Shown here: positions 44,542 to 54,614 of the stretch, in pieces | Layout: each line of letters opens with the position of its first letter | How positions within the stretch are numbered: position 1 is the stretch's first letter | NCBI RefSeq assembly: GCF_003074135.1 | Contig: NZ_PPDK01000001.1 | Coordinates: 558,001 to 622,000, forward strand | Reading direction: 5' to 3' | Source of the DNA: Euzebya tangerina | GTDB taxonomy: Bacteria > Actinomycetota > Nitriliruptoria > Euzebyales > Euzebyaceae | Length of the DNA: 64,000 nucleotides | Position numbers and translations under genes: made by a program | The notes under the pieces: model-generated | Told to the model about the DNA's origin: nothing | Seen by the model: the letters and a program-made list of their open reading frames with translations, nothing else | The model's database searches: none

Positions 44542-45302
44542 GACACCACCACCCCGATGAGGAGTGCGACGAGCGCCGCGACAGGCAGGGCCAGCGCTGC
44601 CAGCCACTCCCGAGGTGTCGCCGTCGGGTGTCGTGAGGCCGGCATCTGACCGGTGAACCCACGCGCCAGCATGGCGTTGTGGACTCGCTCGCTGCGCTCG
44701 TAGGAGCGGATGAACAGCGTCCCTGCCGACTGGGCGATCGGCTTGGCCTGCCACAGCCACCGGGGGTCGTAGGCCCGGGCGGTCATGGCCGTCCGCATGC
44801 GGCCGAGCTCCGCGGTGAGGGTCTCGAGGTAGCGAAGCATGAACATCGCGATCGTCGTGAGCAGCGAGGGGACCTTGAGTCGGTTCAGCCCGCGCATGAT
44901 GGCCGGTAACTCGGTCGTGGCTGCCAGGATGATCGAGACGGTCACACCGATGAGCGAGCGGATCAGGATGGTCCGAGCCGCCGCGAGACCTTCAGCCGAC
45001 ACCGAGAGACCGAGGATCTCGGTCCGCTCCCCACTGGCCACGAACGGGATCAGCACGATGAATGCGATGAAGGGCAGCACAACAACGGCACGTTTGAGGA
45101 CGAAGAGCGGTCGGAGGCGGGCCACCACGACCACGGCCACGAGCAACCCGGCATGCGCAGCGAAGACCCAGAGCCGGTCTGCAGGGGTCACCGCTACCAC
45201 GGCGACGAACGCAAACGCTGCCGCCAGCTTCGCTTCGGGTGCCAGGCGATGGACGGGGGAGTGCCCGTGGACGAACAGTGGGTGGGCATGACCCGCGGCC
45301 AT
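44538..45302 (-). CDS. cbiQ: ECF transporter T component CbiQ/NikQ-type
   Basis: A 254-residue membrane protein with about five helices and two coupling-helix ARx motifs, ARAYDPR and MLARGFTG, which bind the ATPase grooves. The N-terminal HxxHxHxPVHRL segment is His-rich and typical of metal-type EcfT proteins. It links CbiO to the substrate component. It starts 11 bp after cbiM and overlaps cbiO by 4 bp. Confidence 0.92.
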   Translation of the reverse strand: MAAGHAHPLFVHGHSPVHRLAPEAKLAAAFAFVAVVAVTPADRLWVFAAHAGLLVAVVVVARLRPLFVLKRAVVVLPFIAFIVLIPFVASGERTEILGLSVSAEGLAAARTILIRSLIGVTVSIILAATTELPAIMRGLNRLKVPSLLTTIAMFMLRYLETLTAELGRMRTAMTARAYDPRWLWQAKPIAQSAGTLFIRSYERSERVHNAMLARGFTGQMPASRHPTATPREWLAALALPVAALVALLIGVVVS

Positions 45303-45313
45303 GTGTGCGGGCC

Positions 45314-46327
45314 CTACGAGGCGGGGGTGACCGACTCGTCAGGCAGGTCGGCCGGCTCGGCAGCCCGCCGGTCACGCACGGCGATCGCCAGGCCGAGGCC
45401 CACGGCGCCCGTCACGATGACACCCACCAGACCCGCCAGGGCGAGGCTCAGGGTCTCGTTACCGACACCGGCCGTCGCGTAGTCCGAGAAGATGAAGGAG
45501 TCGAGCGCGTGGTCCTCGCCCGCCTCGATGAAGCCCTCATCCTCCGCGACCCGCTCCAACCCGTCCGGGTTGTCGACCGCGAACTGGCTGACCACGGTGG
45601 CGAACAGCACGCTGACCAGAACCCCCGCGATGATGAACGCCTTGGCTCCGACCTTGGGTCGGTCGGCCATCTGCGTCCGGTCCAGGTCGCGGGCGCCGTA
45701 GACCAGATCGGGCCGAGCCGCCATCACGGCGCCGATGGCCAGCCCGGTGATGATCCCCTCGCCGATGCCGATGAGCAGGTGGACCCCGACCATCGCCCCG
45801 AAGACGGTGTCGAAGGGCACCGGAGCCGAGGCGCCGAACAGCCACTGGATGCTGAAGGCCATCGCGGAGAACACCACGCTCAGGCCTGCGGCGATGCCCG
45901 AGGCGGCGATCACGCCGGCGGCGTTGGCGGGGAAGACCCGACGCAGCAGACGGAAGGCGGCGTAGCCTCCGAAGGCCGTGACGATGGCCATGTTGAAGAC
46001 GTTGTAGCCCAGAGCCGTCAACCCGCCGTCGGCGAAGCCGAGCGCTTGGACGATCACCACGACGCTGACGACGATCGCCCCCATCGAGGGGCCGAGGAGG
46101 ATGGCGGCGAGAGCCCCGCCGAGCAGATGCCCGGTCGTCCCGGCCGCCACCGGGAAGTTGAACATCTGGGCGGCGAAGATGAAGGCTGCGGCGATTCCGG
46201 CGAGCGGGACCTGCTTGTCCTTGATCGTCTCCTTGGCCTTCGCCACCGAGACCCCGATCGCAGAGGTAGAGATCACGCCCGTCGCAACGGCCGTCCCGGC
46301 GGTCAGGAACCCATCTGGTGCATGCAT
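45314..46327 (-). CDS. cbiM: ECF transporter substrate-binding component CbiM/NikM with fused NikN-like domain
   Basis: A 337-residue membrane protein starting MHAPDGFL, the N-terminal metal-binding motif of CbiM/NikM (free amino group and His2). Seven hydrophobic helices follow, with the FNFPVAAGTTGHLLGG segment. The C-terminal third (from about 220) adds two helices around a PDGLE-type motif (NPDGLERVAEDEGF), the CbiN/NikN-like domain fused in. Ala replaces the usual Ile3. ATG at 46327 was taken because the motif must be N-terminal. It follows the Fur-family gene by 31 bp. Cobalt or nickel cannot be told apart here. Confidence 0.92.
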   Translation of the reverse strand: MHAPDGFLTAGTAVATGVISTSAIGVSVAKAKETIKDKQVPLAGIAAAFIFAAQMFNFPVAAGTTGHLLGGALAAILLGPSMGAIVVSVVVIVQALGFADGGLTALGYNVFNMAIVTAFGGYAAFRLLRRVFPANAAGVIAASGIAAGLSVVFSAMAFSIQWLFGASAPVPFDTVFGAMVGVHLLIGIGEGIITGLAIGAVMAARPDLVYGARDLDRTQMADRPKVGAKAFIIAGVLVSVLFATVVSQFAVDNPDGLERVAEDEGFIEAGEDHALDSFIFSDYATAGVGNETLSLALAGLVGVIVTGAVGLGLAIAVRDRRAAEPADLPDESVTPAS

Positions 46328-46357
46328 GGGCCGCAGCTTACTGCGACCTGTTCGCAA

Positions 46358-46780
46358 TTACGAGGCAACGACGCACCGCGTGCACAGGCCAGTGACGATC
46401 AGCTCCACCTGTTCGGCTTGGAACCCATGCCCCGCAAGGTGGTCCGTCACCGCCTGAACCAGGCTGCCGCGGTGGTGGTCGACGGTGCCGCACGCCCGGC
46501 ACACCATGTGGAAGTGCTCGTCAGGATGCGCGATCTCCCAGCGCGCACCACCGTCGCCGAGCTGGCTCTGTCGGGCGATGCCGAGCTCCTCGAACAGCCC
46601 CAGGGACCGGTAGACCGATGCCACGTTGACCGTCGGGTCGATGGCCTCGACGTGGCCGGCCAGCTCCTCCGCGGTGAGGTGCCCATCGGATTCGGTCAGC
46701 GCGCGCCAGACAGCCAACCGGGGCCCGGTGACCCGGTGTCCCTCGGACCGCAGGGCGGACTCCACGTCGGATGCGCTCAC
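46358..46780 (-). CDS. Fur-family metalloregulator
   Basis: A 140-residue regulator: winged helix in residues 10-80 (VNVASVYRSLGLFEELG is the DNA-recognition region) and a dimer domain with HPDEHFHMVC (His85, His89, His91), structural zinc pairs Cys94-x2-Cys97 and Cys133-x2-Cys136, and His102/His103. The set resembles Fur/Zur/Nur members; by position it should sense the metal imported by cbiMQO and repress that operon. The GTG start lies 6 nt after TAGGGT, so the operon mRNA is probably leaderless. Confidence 0.9.
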   Translation of the reverse strand: MSASDVESALRSEGHRVTGPRLAVWRALTESDGHLTAEELAGHVEAIDPTVNVASVYRSLGLFEELGIARQSQLGDGGARWEIAHPDEHFHMVCRACGTVDHHRGSLVQAVTDHLAGHGFQAEQVELIVTGLCTRCVVAS

Positions 46781-46786
46781 AGCCTC

Positions 46787-46792
46787 ACCCTA
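46787..46792 (-). promoter_or_regulatory. -10 box for leaderless fur-cbiMQO mRNA
   Basis: TAGGGT on the minus strand ends 6 nt before the GTG start at 46780. No Shine-Dalgarno precedes that GTG. Confidence 0.45.
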
Positions 46793-46916
46793 TGACCTCC
46801 ACCCAGCGGGCGTCCCATGGCCACCTCCGCTCTCGCAGCGGTCCATAGGTGTTGCGAACTGTTGACGGCCCACCCCTACGGTCCCGCGTCCGCCATGTCC
46901 AGAGGAGGACGACGAC

Positions 46917-48323
46917 ATGTCCATCGCGAGAGCCATCAGAACCAGCCCATGGTGGCGGGCGGTGTCCGCCGCGCTTGTCCTGGCCCTAGCCGCCGCGCTG
47001 CTGAGCTTCGGCGCTGCCGAGGCGCAGGAGATCTCCTGCGACGTCCAGATCACGGACCCGATCGAGGGCTCCAGCACATCCAGCAATGACATCGCCGAGG
47101 CCTGTGGACTGGTCGAGGACGGGGAACTCAGCCTCGCCATCCGCACCCAGGACCGCGTCGAGCGTGGCTGGGAGGCCTACGTCAACGCCGACGGCCGCGA
47201 GTACGACGTCGCCGTCGAAGCCGACGGCGCCACCTTCCGCTCGGTCGTCACCTCGCGGGACAGCGGGGCGTTGACCTGCACCGGCGATGCGACGTTCGGC
47301 GGCGACACGTGGCGCTACAGCACGGGTCTGGTCCTTGAGGAGTGCTTCGGCGGCGAGGACACGACCCCGCTGTCCGTGGTCTGGAGGTCGGGCAGCGACT
47401 CCGCCCCGGACGACGCGGCCGAGGAGGTTGCGGCCGGGGACGGCGACGACGACGGCAACCCCGACGGGGACGGACCGCTCTCGGGTGGCTGTACCACCCG
47501 GGTCGCCGACCCGATCGAGGGCTCCAGCACGGCTAGCAACGACATCGCCGAGGCCTGTGCGGAGTACGACGGAACAACCCTCGACCTCTCGATCCGCACG
47601 CAGGGGTACGTGCGCCGCGAGTGGTCGGTGCAACTGCAGGTCGACTCGCAACCCTTCACCGCCGCGGTGCAGGTGGCCAGAGAGACACCGGCTCGGGCCA
47701 TCCTCACCAACGCGGCTGGCGACGTCATCTGCGAAGCCGACGTCGCGTGGGGGCCAGGAGACGAGTTCCGCCACATCCGAAACATCGATCTGCAGTCCTG
47801 CTTCGGGGCGACCGACCTGCCCATCTCCGCCCGGTGGGTGTCGGGTAATGACACGGCCCCGGACGGTGAGCAGGACGAACCGATCGAGGGTGGGGACGGC
47901 ACCGGCTCGCTGCCAGGCGGCCCGGGCGACCCGGGCGACCCGGGTGACCCGGGTGACCCTGGCGATCCCGGTGATCCCGGCAGCCCCGGCGACAACCCGA
48001 ACCCGTCATCGCCCACGCTGCCCGCGGCGCCTGACGGACTGCGGCTGTCCGGCGCGAGCCGCTTCGAGACATCGGCCAACGTGGCCCTGTACGCCTGGCC
48101 CGACGGCGCGGCCGAGGTCTACCTGGCCCGGGCCGACAATCCGGCCGACGCCCTTTCCGGGGGATCCCTGCCCTACGGGCCGGTCCTGCTGGTACCGACC
48201 TGCGACGGCATCCCCGACCCGATCGCGGCTGCCATCACACAACTCGGACCTGAGCGAGTCATCGCCCTGGGCGGCGAGGCAGCGGTGTGCCAGGCAACCC
48301 TGGACGCGGCCAACGCACTCTGA
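46917..48323 (+). CDS. Secreted protein with duplicated module, Gly-Asp-Pro tract and one CWB2 unit
   Basis: A 468-residue exported protein; signal peptide ends near residue 38 (GAAEAQ). Two copies of a module of about 120 residues follow (about 40-160 and 190-315), each opening with Cys...DPIEGSST(S/A)SNDIAEAC and ending near SGSD/SGND-APD, with conserved cysteines that should form disulfides. A linker of six Gly-Asp-Pro triplets leads to a single CWB2-like unit (GLRLSGASRFETSANVALYA, NPADALSGG, VIALGGEAAV). One CWB2 unit instead of three is unusual, so wall anchoring may need oligomerisation. Function unknown. GAGGAGG precedes the ATG. Confidence 0.85.
   Translation: MSIARAIRTSPWWRAVSAALVLALAAALLSFGAAEAQEISCDVQITDPIEGSSTSSNDIAEACGLVEDGELSLAIRTQDRVERGWEAYVNADGREYDVAVEADGATFRSVVTSRDSGALTCTGDATFGGDTWRYSTGLVLEECFGGEDTTPLSVVWRSGSDSAPDDAAEEVAAGDGDDDGNPDGDGPLSGGCTTRVADPIEGSSTASNDIAEACAEYDGTTLDLSIRTQGYVRREWSVQLQVDSQPFTAAVQVARETPARAILTNAAGDVICEADVAWGPGDEFRHIRNIDLQSCFGATDLPISARWVSGNDTAPDGEQDEPIEGGDGTGSLPGGPGDPGDPGDPGDPGDPGDPGSPGDNPNPSSPTLPAAPDGLRLSGASRFETSANVALYAWPDGAAEVYLARADNPADALSGGSLPYGPVLLVPTCDGIPDPIAAAITQLGPERVIALGGEAAVCQATLDAANAL
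47055..47558 (+). repeat. Intragenic direct repeat (51 bp, twice)
   Basis: 47055-47105 and 47508-47558 match at 47 of 51 bases, 453 bp apart in frame, marking the start of the two duplicated modules. Most of the rest of the modules has diverged, so this segment is either under strong constraint or has been homogenised by gene conversion. Confidence 0.85.
47925..47987 (+). repeat. 9-bp tandem repeat encoding Gly-Asp-Pro
   Basis: Seven 9-bp units encode six GDP triplets followed by GSP in the linker of the secreted protein. The collagen-like Gly-X-Pro spacing is too short for a stable triple helix by itself; a flexible wall-spanning spacer is more likely. Copy number could vary without frameshift. 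Confidence 0.85.
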
Positions 48324-48345
48324 CCGAGATGCCTTGAGCGTCGGC

Positions 48346-48383
48346 GGAGGGGCCTGCTGAGCTGCACGTCAGCAGGTTCCTCC
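48346..48383. terminator. Strong hairpin between convergent genes
   Basis: GGAGGGGCCTGCTGA (48346-48360) pairs with 48369-48383 through 15 positions including two G-U pairs, with an 8-nt loop. It fills the gap between the stop of the secreted-protein gene (48323) and gltD (48386), and would serve transcripts from either side. Confidence 0.6.
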
Positions 48384-48385
48384 AG

Positions 48386-49843
48386 CTACCGGAGCGGTCG
48401 GGCGGTCGGCGGGATCGGGAACGGGAGCGCCGTCGTGCCCATGAGGTGCTCATCCACGGCCGAGGCGCAGGCCCGGCCCTCTGCGATGGCCCAGACGATC
48501 AGGGACTGACCGCGACCCATGTCGCCGGCTACGAAGACGTTCTCGACGTTCGTGGCGTACTGCTCGTCCCTGACCGCATTGGACCTGCCGTCACGCTCGA
48601 CGCCGAACTCGTCCAGCACGCCTCCCTCGTCGGGCCCGAGGAAGCCCATCGCGAGGAGGACCAGGTCCGCGTCGTAGGTGAAGTCGGTCCCCTCGACCTT
48701 GTGGAACCGGCCATCGCGGAACTCGACCTCGTGGCCCTTCAAGGCCGTCACGCGACCGTCCTCGCCGATGAACTCCTCGGTGTTGACCGAGTACACTCGT
48801 TCCCCACCCTCGTCGTGGGCTGAGGTGACCTTGTACGTCATCGCATAGGTGGGCCACGGCTGGGAGCTCGGCCGCTCGTCCGGTGGGCGAGGCATGATCT
48901 CGAACTGTCGGATCGACGCGGCCCCCTGCCGGTGGGACGTTCCCAGGCAGTCTGCGCCCGTGTCGCCGCCGCCGATGATGATGACGTGCTTGCCCTCAGC
49001 GGTGATGGGCACGTCGCGGGGGTCGAGGTCGCCCTCTTGGGCCTTGTTCGCCCATGGCAGGAACTCCATCGCCTGGTGGATGCCGTCGAGCTCCCGACCG
49101 GGGACGGGCAGGTCACGCCAGTTGGTGGCACCCCCGGCCAGGACGATGGCGTCGAAGCTCTCCTGGAGCGAGCTGACCGAGACGTTGCCTCCGATGTCGG
49201 CGTTGGTCCGGAAGACCGTCCCCTCCTCGGTCATCTGCTCCAGCCGCCGGTCCAGGTGGCGCTTCTCCATCTTGAACTCGGGGATCCCGTAGCGGAGCAG
49301 GCCCCCGATGCGGTCGGCTCGCTCGAACACGGTGACGTCGTGGCCGGCCCGGGTCAGTTGCTGGGCAGCTGCCAGGCCCGCTGGCCCCGATCCGACGACA
49401 GCGACGGACTTGCCGGTCCTGATCGACGGGGGCAGGGGCTTGACCCAGCCCTCTTCCCAGGCCCGGTCGATGATCTCGACCTCGACCTGCTTGATCGTGA
49501 CGGGCGGCTGGTTGATGCCGAGCACACACGCCTGCTCACACGGTGCGGGACAGAGGCGACCGGTGAACTCCGGGAAGTTGTTGGTTGCGTGCAGACGGTC
49601 GATCGCCTTGTGCCACTGGTCCCGGTAGACCAGGTCGTTCCAGTCGGGGATCAGGTTGCCGAGGGGACAGCCGTTGTTGCAGAAGGGGATGCCACAGTCC
49701 ATGCAGCGGCTGGCCTGCTCCTTCAGCACCTCCTCGTCGTGGTCGGTGTAGACCTCATTCCAGTCGTTCACGCGTTCGTTGCGTGCCCGATAGATCGGGA
49801 GCCGGCGCTCGCGGACCTTCAAAAACCCTCGTGTGTCACCCAT
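48386..49843 (-). CDS. gltD: Glutamate synthase small subunit
   Basis: Beta subunit of NADPH-dependent glutamate synthase (GOGAT), 485 residues; it takes electrons from NADPH and passes them to the large subunit. An N-terminal iron-sulfur region has Cys clusters CMDCGIPFCNNGCP and CPAPCEQAC. FAD site: SGPAGLAAAQQL with VTVFERADRIGGLLRYGIPEFKMEK; NADPH site: IIGGGDTGADCLGTS; a late ATNVENVFVAGDMGRGQS. It follows gltB by 12 bp, so the two are one operon. Confidence 0.97.
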   Translation of the reverse strand: MGDTRGFLKVRERRLPIYRARNERVNDWNEVYTDHDEEVLKEQASRCMDCGIPFCNNGCPLGNLIPDWNDLVYRDQWHKAIDRLHATNNFPEFTGRLCPAPCEQACVLGINQPPVTIKQVEVEIIDRAWEEGWVKPLPPSIRTGKSVAVVGSGPAGLAAAQQLTRAGHDVTVFERADRIGGLLRYGIPEFKMEKRHLDRRLEQMTEEGTVFRTNADIGGNVSVSSLQESFDAIVLAGGATNWRDLPVPGRELDGIHQAMEFLPWANKAQEGDLDPRDVPITAEGKHVIIIGGGDTGADCLGTSHRQGAASIRQFEIMPRPPDERPSSQPWPTYAMTYKVTSAHDEGGERVYSVNTEEFIGEDGRVTALKGHEVEFRDGRFHKVEGTDFTYDADLVLLAMGFLGPDEGGVLDEFGVERDGRSNAVRDEQYATNVENVFVAGDMGRGQSLIVWAIAEGRACASAVDEHLMGTTALPFPIPPTARPLR

Positions 49844-49855
49844 TGGTCGTCTCTC

Positions 49856-52800
49856 CTATCCGTGCGCCGACGCCATGATCGCCTCATCGACGTCGCGGCC
49901 TTGCTCTTCTGCGAGGGCGGCTGCGTCCAGCACCCGGCGGTAGTCGGCCGGCATCACCTTGCGGAAGTGCCGCACGTTGGTGCGCCAGCGGTCCAGGATC
50001 TTCGCCGCCACCAATGAGTTGGTCTCGCGGAGGTGACTGCGCACCACGTCGCGGAGGAACTCGATGTCGTCCTCCTCCATCGACTCCAGGTTCACCATGT
50101 CGGTGTTGACGTCCTTCTCGAAGTTGTTCGACGGGTCGTAGACGTAGGCGATCCCGCCGCTCATCCCGGCCGCGAAGTTCCGCCCGGTGTCGCCGAGCAC
50201 CACCACACGTCCGCCGGTCATGTACTCGCACCCGTGGTCACCGATCCCCTCCACCACGGCCAGCGCACCCGAGTTGCGGACGCAGAACCGCTCGCCGACG
50301 ACGCCGCGGATGAACATCTCTCCACCAGTGGCGCCGTAGCCGATCACGTTGCCGGCGATGATGTTCTCGGACGCGACGAAGTCCTCGTGCCGGTCATCGG
50401 GGGGCCGGACGATCACACGACCGCCGGAGAGGCCCTTGCCGACGTAGTCGTTGGCGTCACCCTCCAGCCGCAGGGTCACGCCCTTCGGCAGGAAGGCACC
50501 GAACGACTGGCCGGCCGAGCCGGTCAGGTTCACCTCGATGGTGTCGTCTGGCAGGCCAAGGGAGCCGTACCGCTTGGAGATCTCATGCCCCAGCATCGTC
50601 CCAACCGTCCGGTTGAGGTTGCGGATGGGCAGGTCGATCTGGACGCGCTGCCCCCGTTCCAGCGCCGGCTCGGACGTGCGGATCAACTCCACGTCCATCG
50701 CCTTGTCCAAGCCGTGGTCCTGCCCCGTGGAGCAGAACGAGTTCTGTTCCCACGGGGACTCGGGCCTCGCCAGGATGGGGGAGAGGTCGAGGCCGGATGC
50801 CTTCCAGTGGTCCTCAGCAGCGGAGGTGTCGAGGGCGTCGACCTGCCCGATGGCCTCCTCCAGCGTCCGGAAGCCGAGCTGGGCCAGATACTCCCGGACC
50901 TCCTCGGCGATGTAGGTGAAGAACGTCTCGACGAACTCCGGCTTGCCGGTGAAGCGCGCCCGGAGCTCCGGGTTCTGCGTGGCCACGCCCACCGGACAGG
51001 TGTCGAGGTGGCAGACCCGCATCATGATGCAGCCGGACACGACCAGCGGCGCTGTCGCGAAGCCGTACTCCTCCGCCCCCAGCAGCGCCGCGATCATCAC
51101 GTCCCGGCCGGTCTTCAGCTGCCCGTCGGTCTGGACCACGATCCGGTCGCGCAGTCCGTTGATCATCAGGGTCTGCTGCGTCTCGGCGAGGCCCAGCTCC
51201 CACGGCGTCCCGGCGTGCTTGAGGGAGTTCAGTGGCGACGCGCCGGTCCCACCGTCGTGTCCAGAGATCAGGACCACATCGGCCTTGGCCTTGGAGACCC
51301 CGGCCGCGACCGTCCCCACGCCGACCTCACTGACCAGCTTCACGTGGACCCGCGCCTTGGGGTTGGCGTTCTTCAGATCATGGATCAGCTGCTTCAGATC
51401 CTCGATCGAGTAGATGTCGTGGTGCGGCGGCGGCGAGATCAACCCTACGCCCGGGGTCGAGTGCCGGGTCTTGGCGATCCACGGCCACACCTTCTGCCCG
51501 GGTAGCTGGCCGCCCTCGCCGGGCTTGGCGCCCTGGGCCATCTTGATCTGGATGTCGTCGGAGTTGGTCAGGTAGTTGGAGGTCACCCCGAACCGGCCGG
51601 AGGCCACCTGCTTGATGGCGCTGCGCCGCAGGTCACCGTTGGAGTCGGGGACGTAGCGCTCCTCGTCCTCCCCGCCCTCCCCGGTGTTCGACTTGGCACC
51701 CAACCGGTTCATGGCGATGGCCAGGGTCTCGTGCGCCTCCGCGGAGATGGACCCGTAGCTCATCGCGCCCGTCGAGAACCGGGCGATGATGCTGGAAGCC
51801 GACTCGACCTCCTCCAGCGGGATCGGCGGGCGCACCCCCTCGGCGAAGCCGAAGAGCCCACGGAGGGTCGCGAGCTTCTCGGCCTGCCCATCGACCAGGG
51901 CGGTGTACTCCTTGAAGATCTCGTACTGCTTGGACCGGGTGGCGTGCTGCAGCTTGAACACGGTCTCGGGGTTGAACAGGTGGTACTCGCCTTCGCGGCG
52001 CCACTGGTACTCGCCACCCACCCACAGGTCGCGGTGGGCGGCCTCCGTCGGGTTGTCCAGGTAGGCGAAGCTGTGCCGGGCCGCGACCTCCTCCGCGATG
52101 AGGTCCAGGTCGATGCCGCCGAGCTTGGTCGAGGTGCCGGTGAAGTAGGCGTCCACGACGCCCGTCGAGAGCCCGACGCACTCGAAGACCTGCGCACCGC
52201 GGTACGACGCGACGGTCGAGATCCCCATCTTCGACATGACCTTGAGCACGCCCTTGGTCATCGCCTTGATGTAGTTGCGCACCGCCTTCTTGACCGGCAG
52301 TCCGCCGAGTTGGTTCTCGTCGGCCAGCACCTGGATCGACTCGAACGCCAGATACGGGTTGATCGCAGCGGCGCCGTAGCCGATCAGCAGCGCCATGTGC
52401 TGGACCTCGCGCGCGTCGCCGCACTCGATGACCAGCCCGCAGCGGCTGCGAAGCTTCTCCCGGACCAGATGGTGGTGGACTGCTCCGGTGAGGAGCAGGG
52501 AGGGGATCGGAGCCAACTCCTCGGTGGAGTACCGGTCGGAGAGGATCACGGTCGCGGCCCCGTCACGGACGGCCTGGGCGACCGTGTCACAGATCTCAGT
52601 CAGTGCCTTCTCCATGGCGTCGCCGCCACCCTCGACCGGGAAGAGGCCGTCGATGGCGAAGACCTCGAAGCCGGGCCGGTCACCATCGTCGTTGATGTAG
52701 GCGATCTTGGCGAACTCGGAGTTGGAGATGATCGGCGTCGACAGCACGATCTGCTGGCAGGCCTCGGGGCCCGGCTCGAGGAGGTTCGACTGCGGCCCCA

Positions 52801-54382
52801 GCGTGGTCATCATCGAGGTGACCATCTCCTCCCGGATCGCGTCGAGCGGCGGGTTGGTGACCTGCGCGAACATCTGCTTGAAGTAGTCGAAGAGCATGCG
52901 CGGCCGCTCGGAGAGCACCGCGATCGGGGTGTCCGTTCCCATCGAGCCGATGGGCTCGGCGCCCGTCCGCGCCTCCGGACCGAGCAGGATCTTGAGATCC
53001 TCGTTGGTCCACCCGAACGTCCGCTGGTGGGTGATGACGGAGGAGTGCTGCGGCGTCAGCATGAAGCGAGGCGGGAGGTCCTCCAGGTAGACCGACCCGG
53101 CCTCCAACCAGTCGCCGTACGGCTCGGCATCGGCCAGGGAGCGCTTGATCTCCTCGTCCTCGACGATCCGGCCTTGTGCGGTGTCGACCAGGAACATCCG
53201 CCCCGGCTGCAATCGACCCTTGCGGATGACCGTCGACTGATCGATGTCGAGCACGCCGACCTCGGAGGCCATGACGACCAGCCCGTCCTCGGTGACCCAG
53301 TAGCGGGAGGGGCGTAGACCGTTGCGGTCCAGCACCGCACCGACGACCGTGCCATCGGTGAAGGTGATGGAGGCCGGGCCGTCCCAGGGCTCGATGAGCG
53401 CGGCGTGGTAGCGGTAGAAGTCGCGCTTCCAGTCCGGCATCGCGGGCTGGTTCTCCCACGCCTCCGGCACCATCATCAGGACGGCGTGCGGCAGGCTGCG
53501 ACCGGCCAGGTGCAGCAACTCGAGCGCCTCGTCGAAGCTCGCGGTGTCGCTGGCGTCGGGCGTCATGATCGGGAACGCCTGCTCGAGTTGCTCGCCGAAG
53601 ACCTTCGACTTGAAGCGCCCCTCGCGACTGCGCATCCAGTTGCGGTTGCCCATGACGGTGTTGATCTCACCGTTGTGGGCGACCATCCGGTAGGGGTGGG
53701 CCAGCGGCCAGCTCGGGAAGGTGTTGGTGGAGAAGCGGGAGTGCACCAGTGCCAGGCCCGTCTCGTACCGCTCGTCGGAGAGGTCATCGAAGAACTCGCG
53801 GAGCTGCTGCGTCGTCAGCATGCCCTTGTAGACCAGCGTGCGGCAGGACAGCGACGGGAAGTAGACGTCCACCTCGTGCTCGATGCGCTTCCGGGCGACG
53901 AAGGTGAGCCGGTCGAGGTCGATCCCGCCTGCCCCGTTCTCGGCGGCCAGGAAGAGCTGGCGGAACACCGGCTGGGCGTTGCTGGCGAACGACCCGATCC
54001 CACTGTCGTCGATCGGCACCTCCCGCCAGCCGAGGACCTCGAGTTCCTGCTCGGCGGCGATGGTCTCGATAGCCGCTGCGGCCTCGTCGGTGCCCTCCGT
54101 GGGCAGGAAGGCCATTCCCACGGCGTACGACCCGGGGCCGGGCAGCTCGAAGTCGCAGACCTCGGCGAACATCCGATGGGGGATCTGGGTGAGGATCCCC
54201 GCGCCGTCGCCGACGTTCTCCTCCGCGCCGGTCGCCCCGCGGTGGTCCAGGTTGTGCAACGCGGTCAGCGCCTTGACCACCATGTCGTGGCTCGCGGTGC
54301 CGTTCAGGTCGGCGACGAAGGCCACCCCACAGGCGTCGTGCTCGTATGCGGGGTCGTACAGGCCGAAGGTCGGGTGGGTCAT
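49856..54382 (-). CDS. gltB: Glutamate synthase large subunit
   Basis: Alpha subunit of glutamate synthase, 1508 residues. It forms glutamate from 2-oxoglutarate with ammonia released from glutamine. Order: class II glutaminase domain with the nucleophile Cys18 after a 17-residue propeptide (EHDACGVAF), a central domain, the FMN/3Fe-4S synthase domain ([30 protein letters not shown]) and the C-terminal beta-helix ([21 protein letters not shown]). ATG at 54382 was chosen because it gives the standard short propeptide; the longer frame adds 23 odd residues. Start of the gltBD operon. Confidence 0.97.
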   Translation of the reverse strand: MTHPTFGLYDPAYEHDACGVAFVADLNGTASHDMVVKALTALHNLDHRGATGAEENVGDGAGILTQIPHRMFAEVCDFELPGPGSYAVGMAFLPTEGTDEAAAAIETIAAEQELEVLGWREVPIDDSGIGSFASNAQPVFRQLFLAAENGAGGIDLDRLTFVARKRIEHEVDVYFPSLSCRTLVYKGMLTTQQLREFFDDLSDERYETGLALVHSRFSTNTFPSWPLAHPYRMVAHNGEINTVMGNRNWMRSREGRFKSKVFGEQLEQAFPIMTPDASDTASFDEALELLHLAGRSLPHAVLMMVPEAWENQPAMPDWKRDFYRYHAALIEPWDGPASITFTDGTVVGAVLDRNGLRPSRYWVTEDGLVVMASEVGVLDIDQSTVIRKGRLQPGRMFLVDTAQGRIVEDEEIKRSLADAEPYGDWLEAGSVYLEDLPPRFMLTPQHSSVITHQRTFGWTNEDLKILLGPEARTGAEPIGSMGTDTPIAVLSERPRMLFDYFKQMFAQVTNPPLDAIREEMVTSMMTTLGPQSNLLEPGPEACQQIVLSTPIISNSEFAKIAYINDDGDRPGFEVFAIDGLFPVEGGGDAMEKALTEICDTVAQAVRDGAATVILSDRYSTEELAPIPSLLLTGAVHHHLVREKLRSRCGLVIECGDAREVQHMALLIGYGAAAINPYLAFESIQVLADENQLGGLPVKKAVRNYIKAMTKGVLKVMSKMGISTVASYRGAQVFECVGLSTGVVDAYFTGTSTKLGGIDLDLIAEEVAARHSFAYLDNPTEAAHRDLWVGGEYQWRREGEYHLFNPETVFKLQHATRSKQYEIFKEYTALVDGQAEKLATLRGLFGFAEGVRPPIPLEEVESASSIIARFSTGAMSYGSISAEAHETLAIAMNRLGAKSNTGEGGEDEERYVPDSNGDLRRSAIKQVASGRFGVTSNYLTNSDDIQIKMAQGAKPGEGGQLPGQKVWPWIAKTRHSTPGVGLISPPPHHDIYSIEDLKQLIHDLKNANPKARVHVKLVSEVGVGTVAAGVSKAKADVVLISGHDGGTGASPLNSLKHAGTPWELGLAETQQTLMINGLRDRIVVQTDGQLKTGRDVMIAALLGAEEYGFATAPLVVSGCIMMRVCHLDTCPVGVATQNPELRARFTGKPEFVETFFTYIAEEVREYLAQLGFRTLEEAIGQVDALDTSAAEDHWKASGLDLSPILARPESPWEQNSFCSTGQDHGLDKAMDVELIRTSEPALERGQRVQIDLPIRNLNRTVGTMLGHEISKRYGSLGLPDDTIEVNLTGSAGQSFGAFLPKGVTLRLEGDANDYVGKGLSGGRVIVRPPDDRHEDFVASENIIAGNVIGYGATGGEMFIRGVVGERFCVRNSGALAVVEGIGDHGCEYMTGGRVVVLGDTGRNFAAGMSGGIAYVYDPSNNFEKDVNTDMVNLESMEEDDIEFLRDVVRSHLRETNSLVAAKILDRWRTNVRHFRKVMPADYRRVLDAAALAEEQGRDVDEAIMASAHG

Positions 54383-54515
54383 GTCCACATCCAGTGCAGT
54401 AGTCGAACGTTGCGGTTCAGGCTCTTGCAGTGTGGGACATCGTTGGCCCAACAGCGCACCGAATCACAACCGTAGCGCACACCGGAAAATCGGGCCAATC
54501 GACCCGCTCCGGAGG

Positions 54516-54524
54516 TTGTCCACA
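54516..54524 (+). promoter_or_regulatory. Single DnaA-box match
   Basis: TTGTCCACA matches the actinobacterial DnaA box exactly. It sits in the 232-bp space between gltB and the CWB2 gene, about 100 bp before the latter. No cluster of boxes is seen, so it is not an origin; a DnaA-controlled promoter or chance are the options. Confidence 0.35.
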
Positions 54525-54614
54525 GGTGGGAACCTCGTGGGTCGCGGCGACGTCCTACGGTGTGTCATGCTGGATTCGAGCGCGCGACCGCGCCCGCAAC
54601 GGACGGAGAAGATG

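Noticed and set aside
46781-46916. B12 riboswitch upstream of the ECF operon
   Set aside because: The space before the Fur-family start is short and shows no B12-box-like sequence; the start seems leaderless.
49856-54382. Open frames on the plus strand across gltB
   Set aside because: They are antisense to a complete glutamate synthase large subunit and have no motifs.
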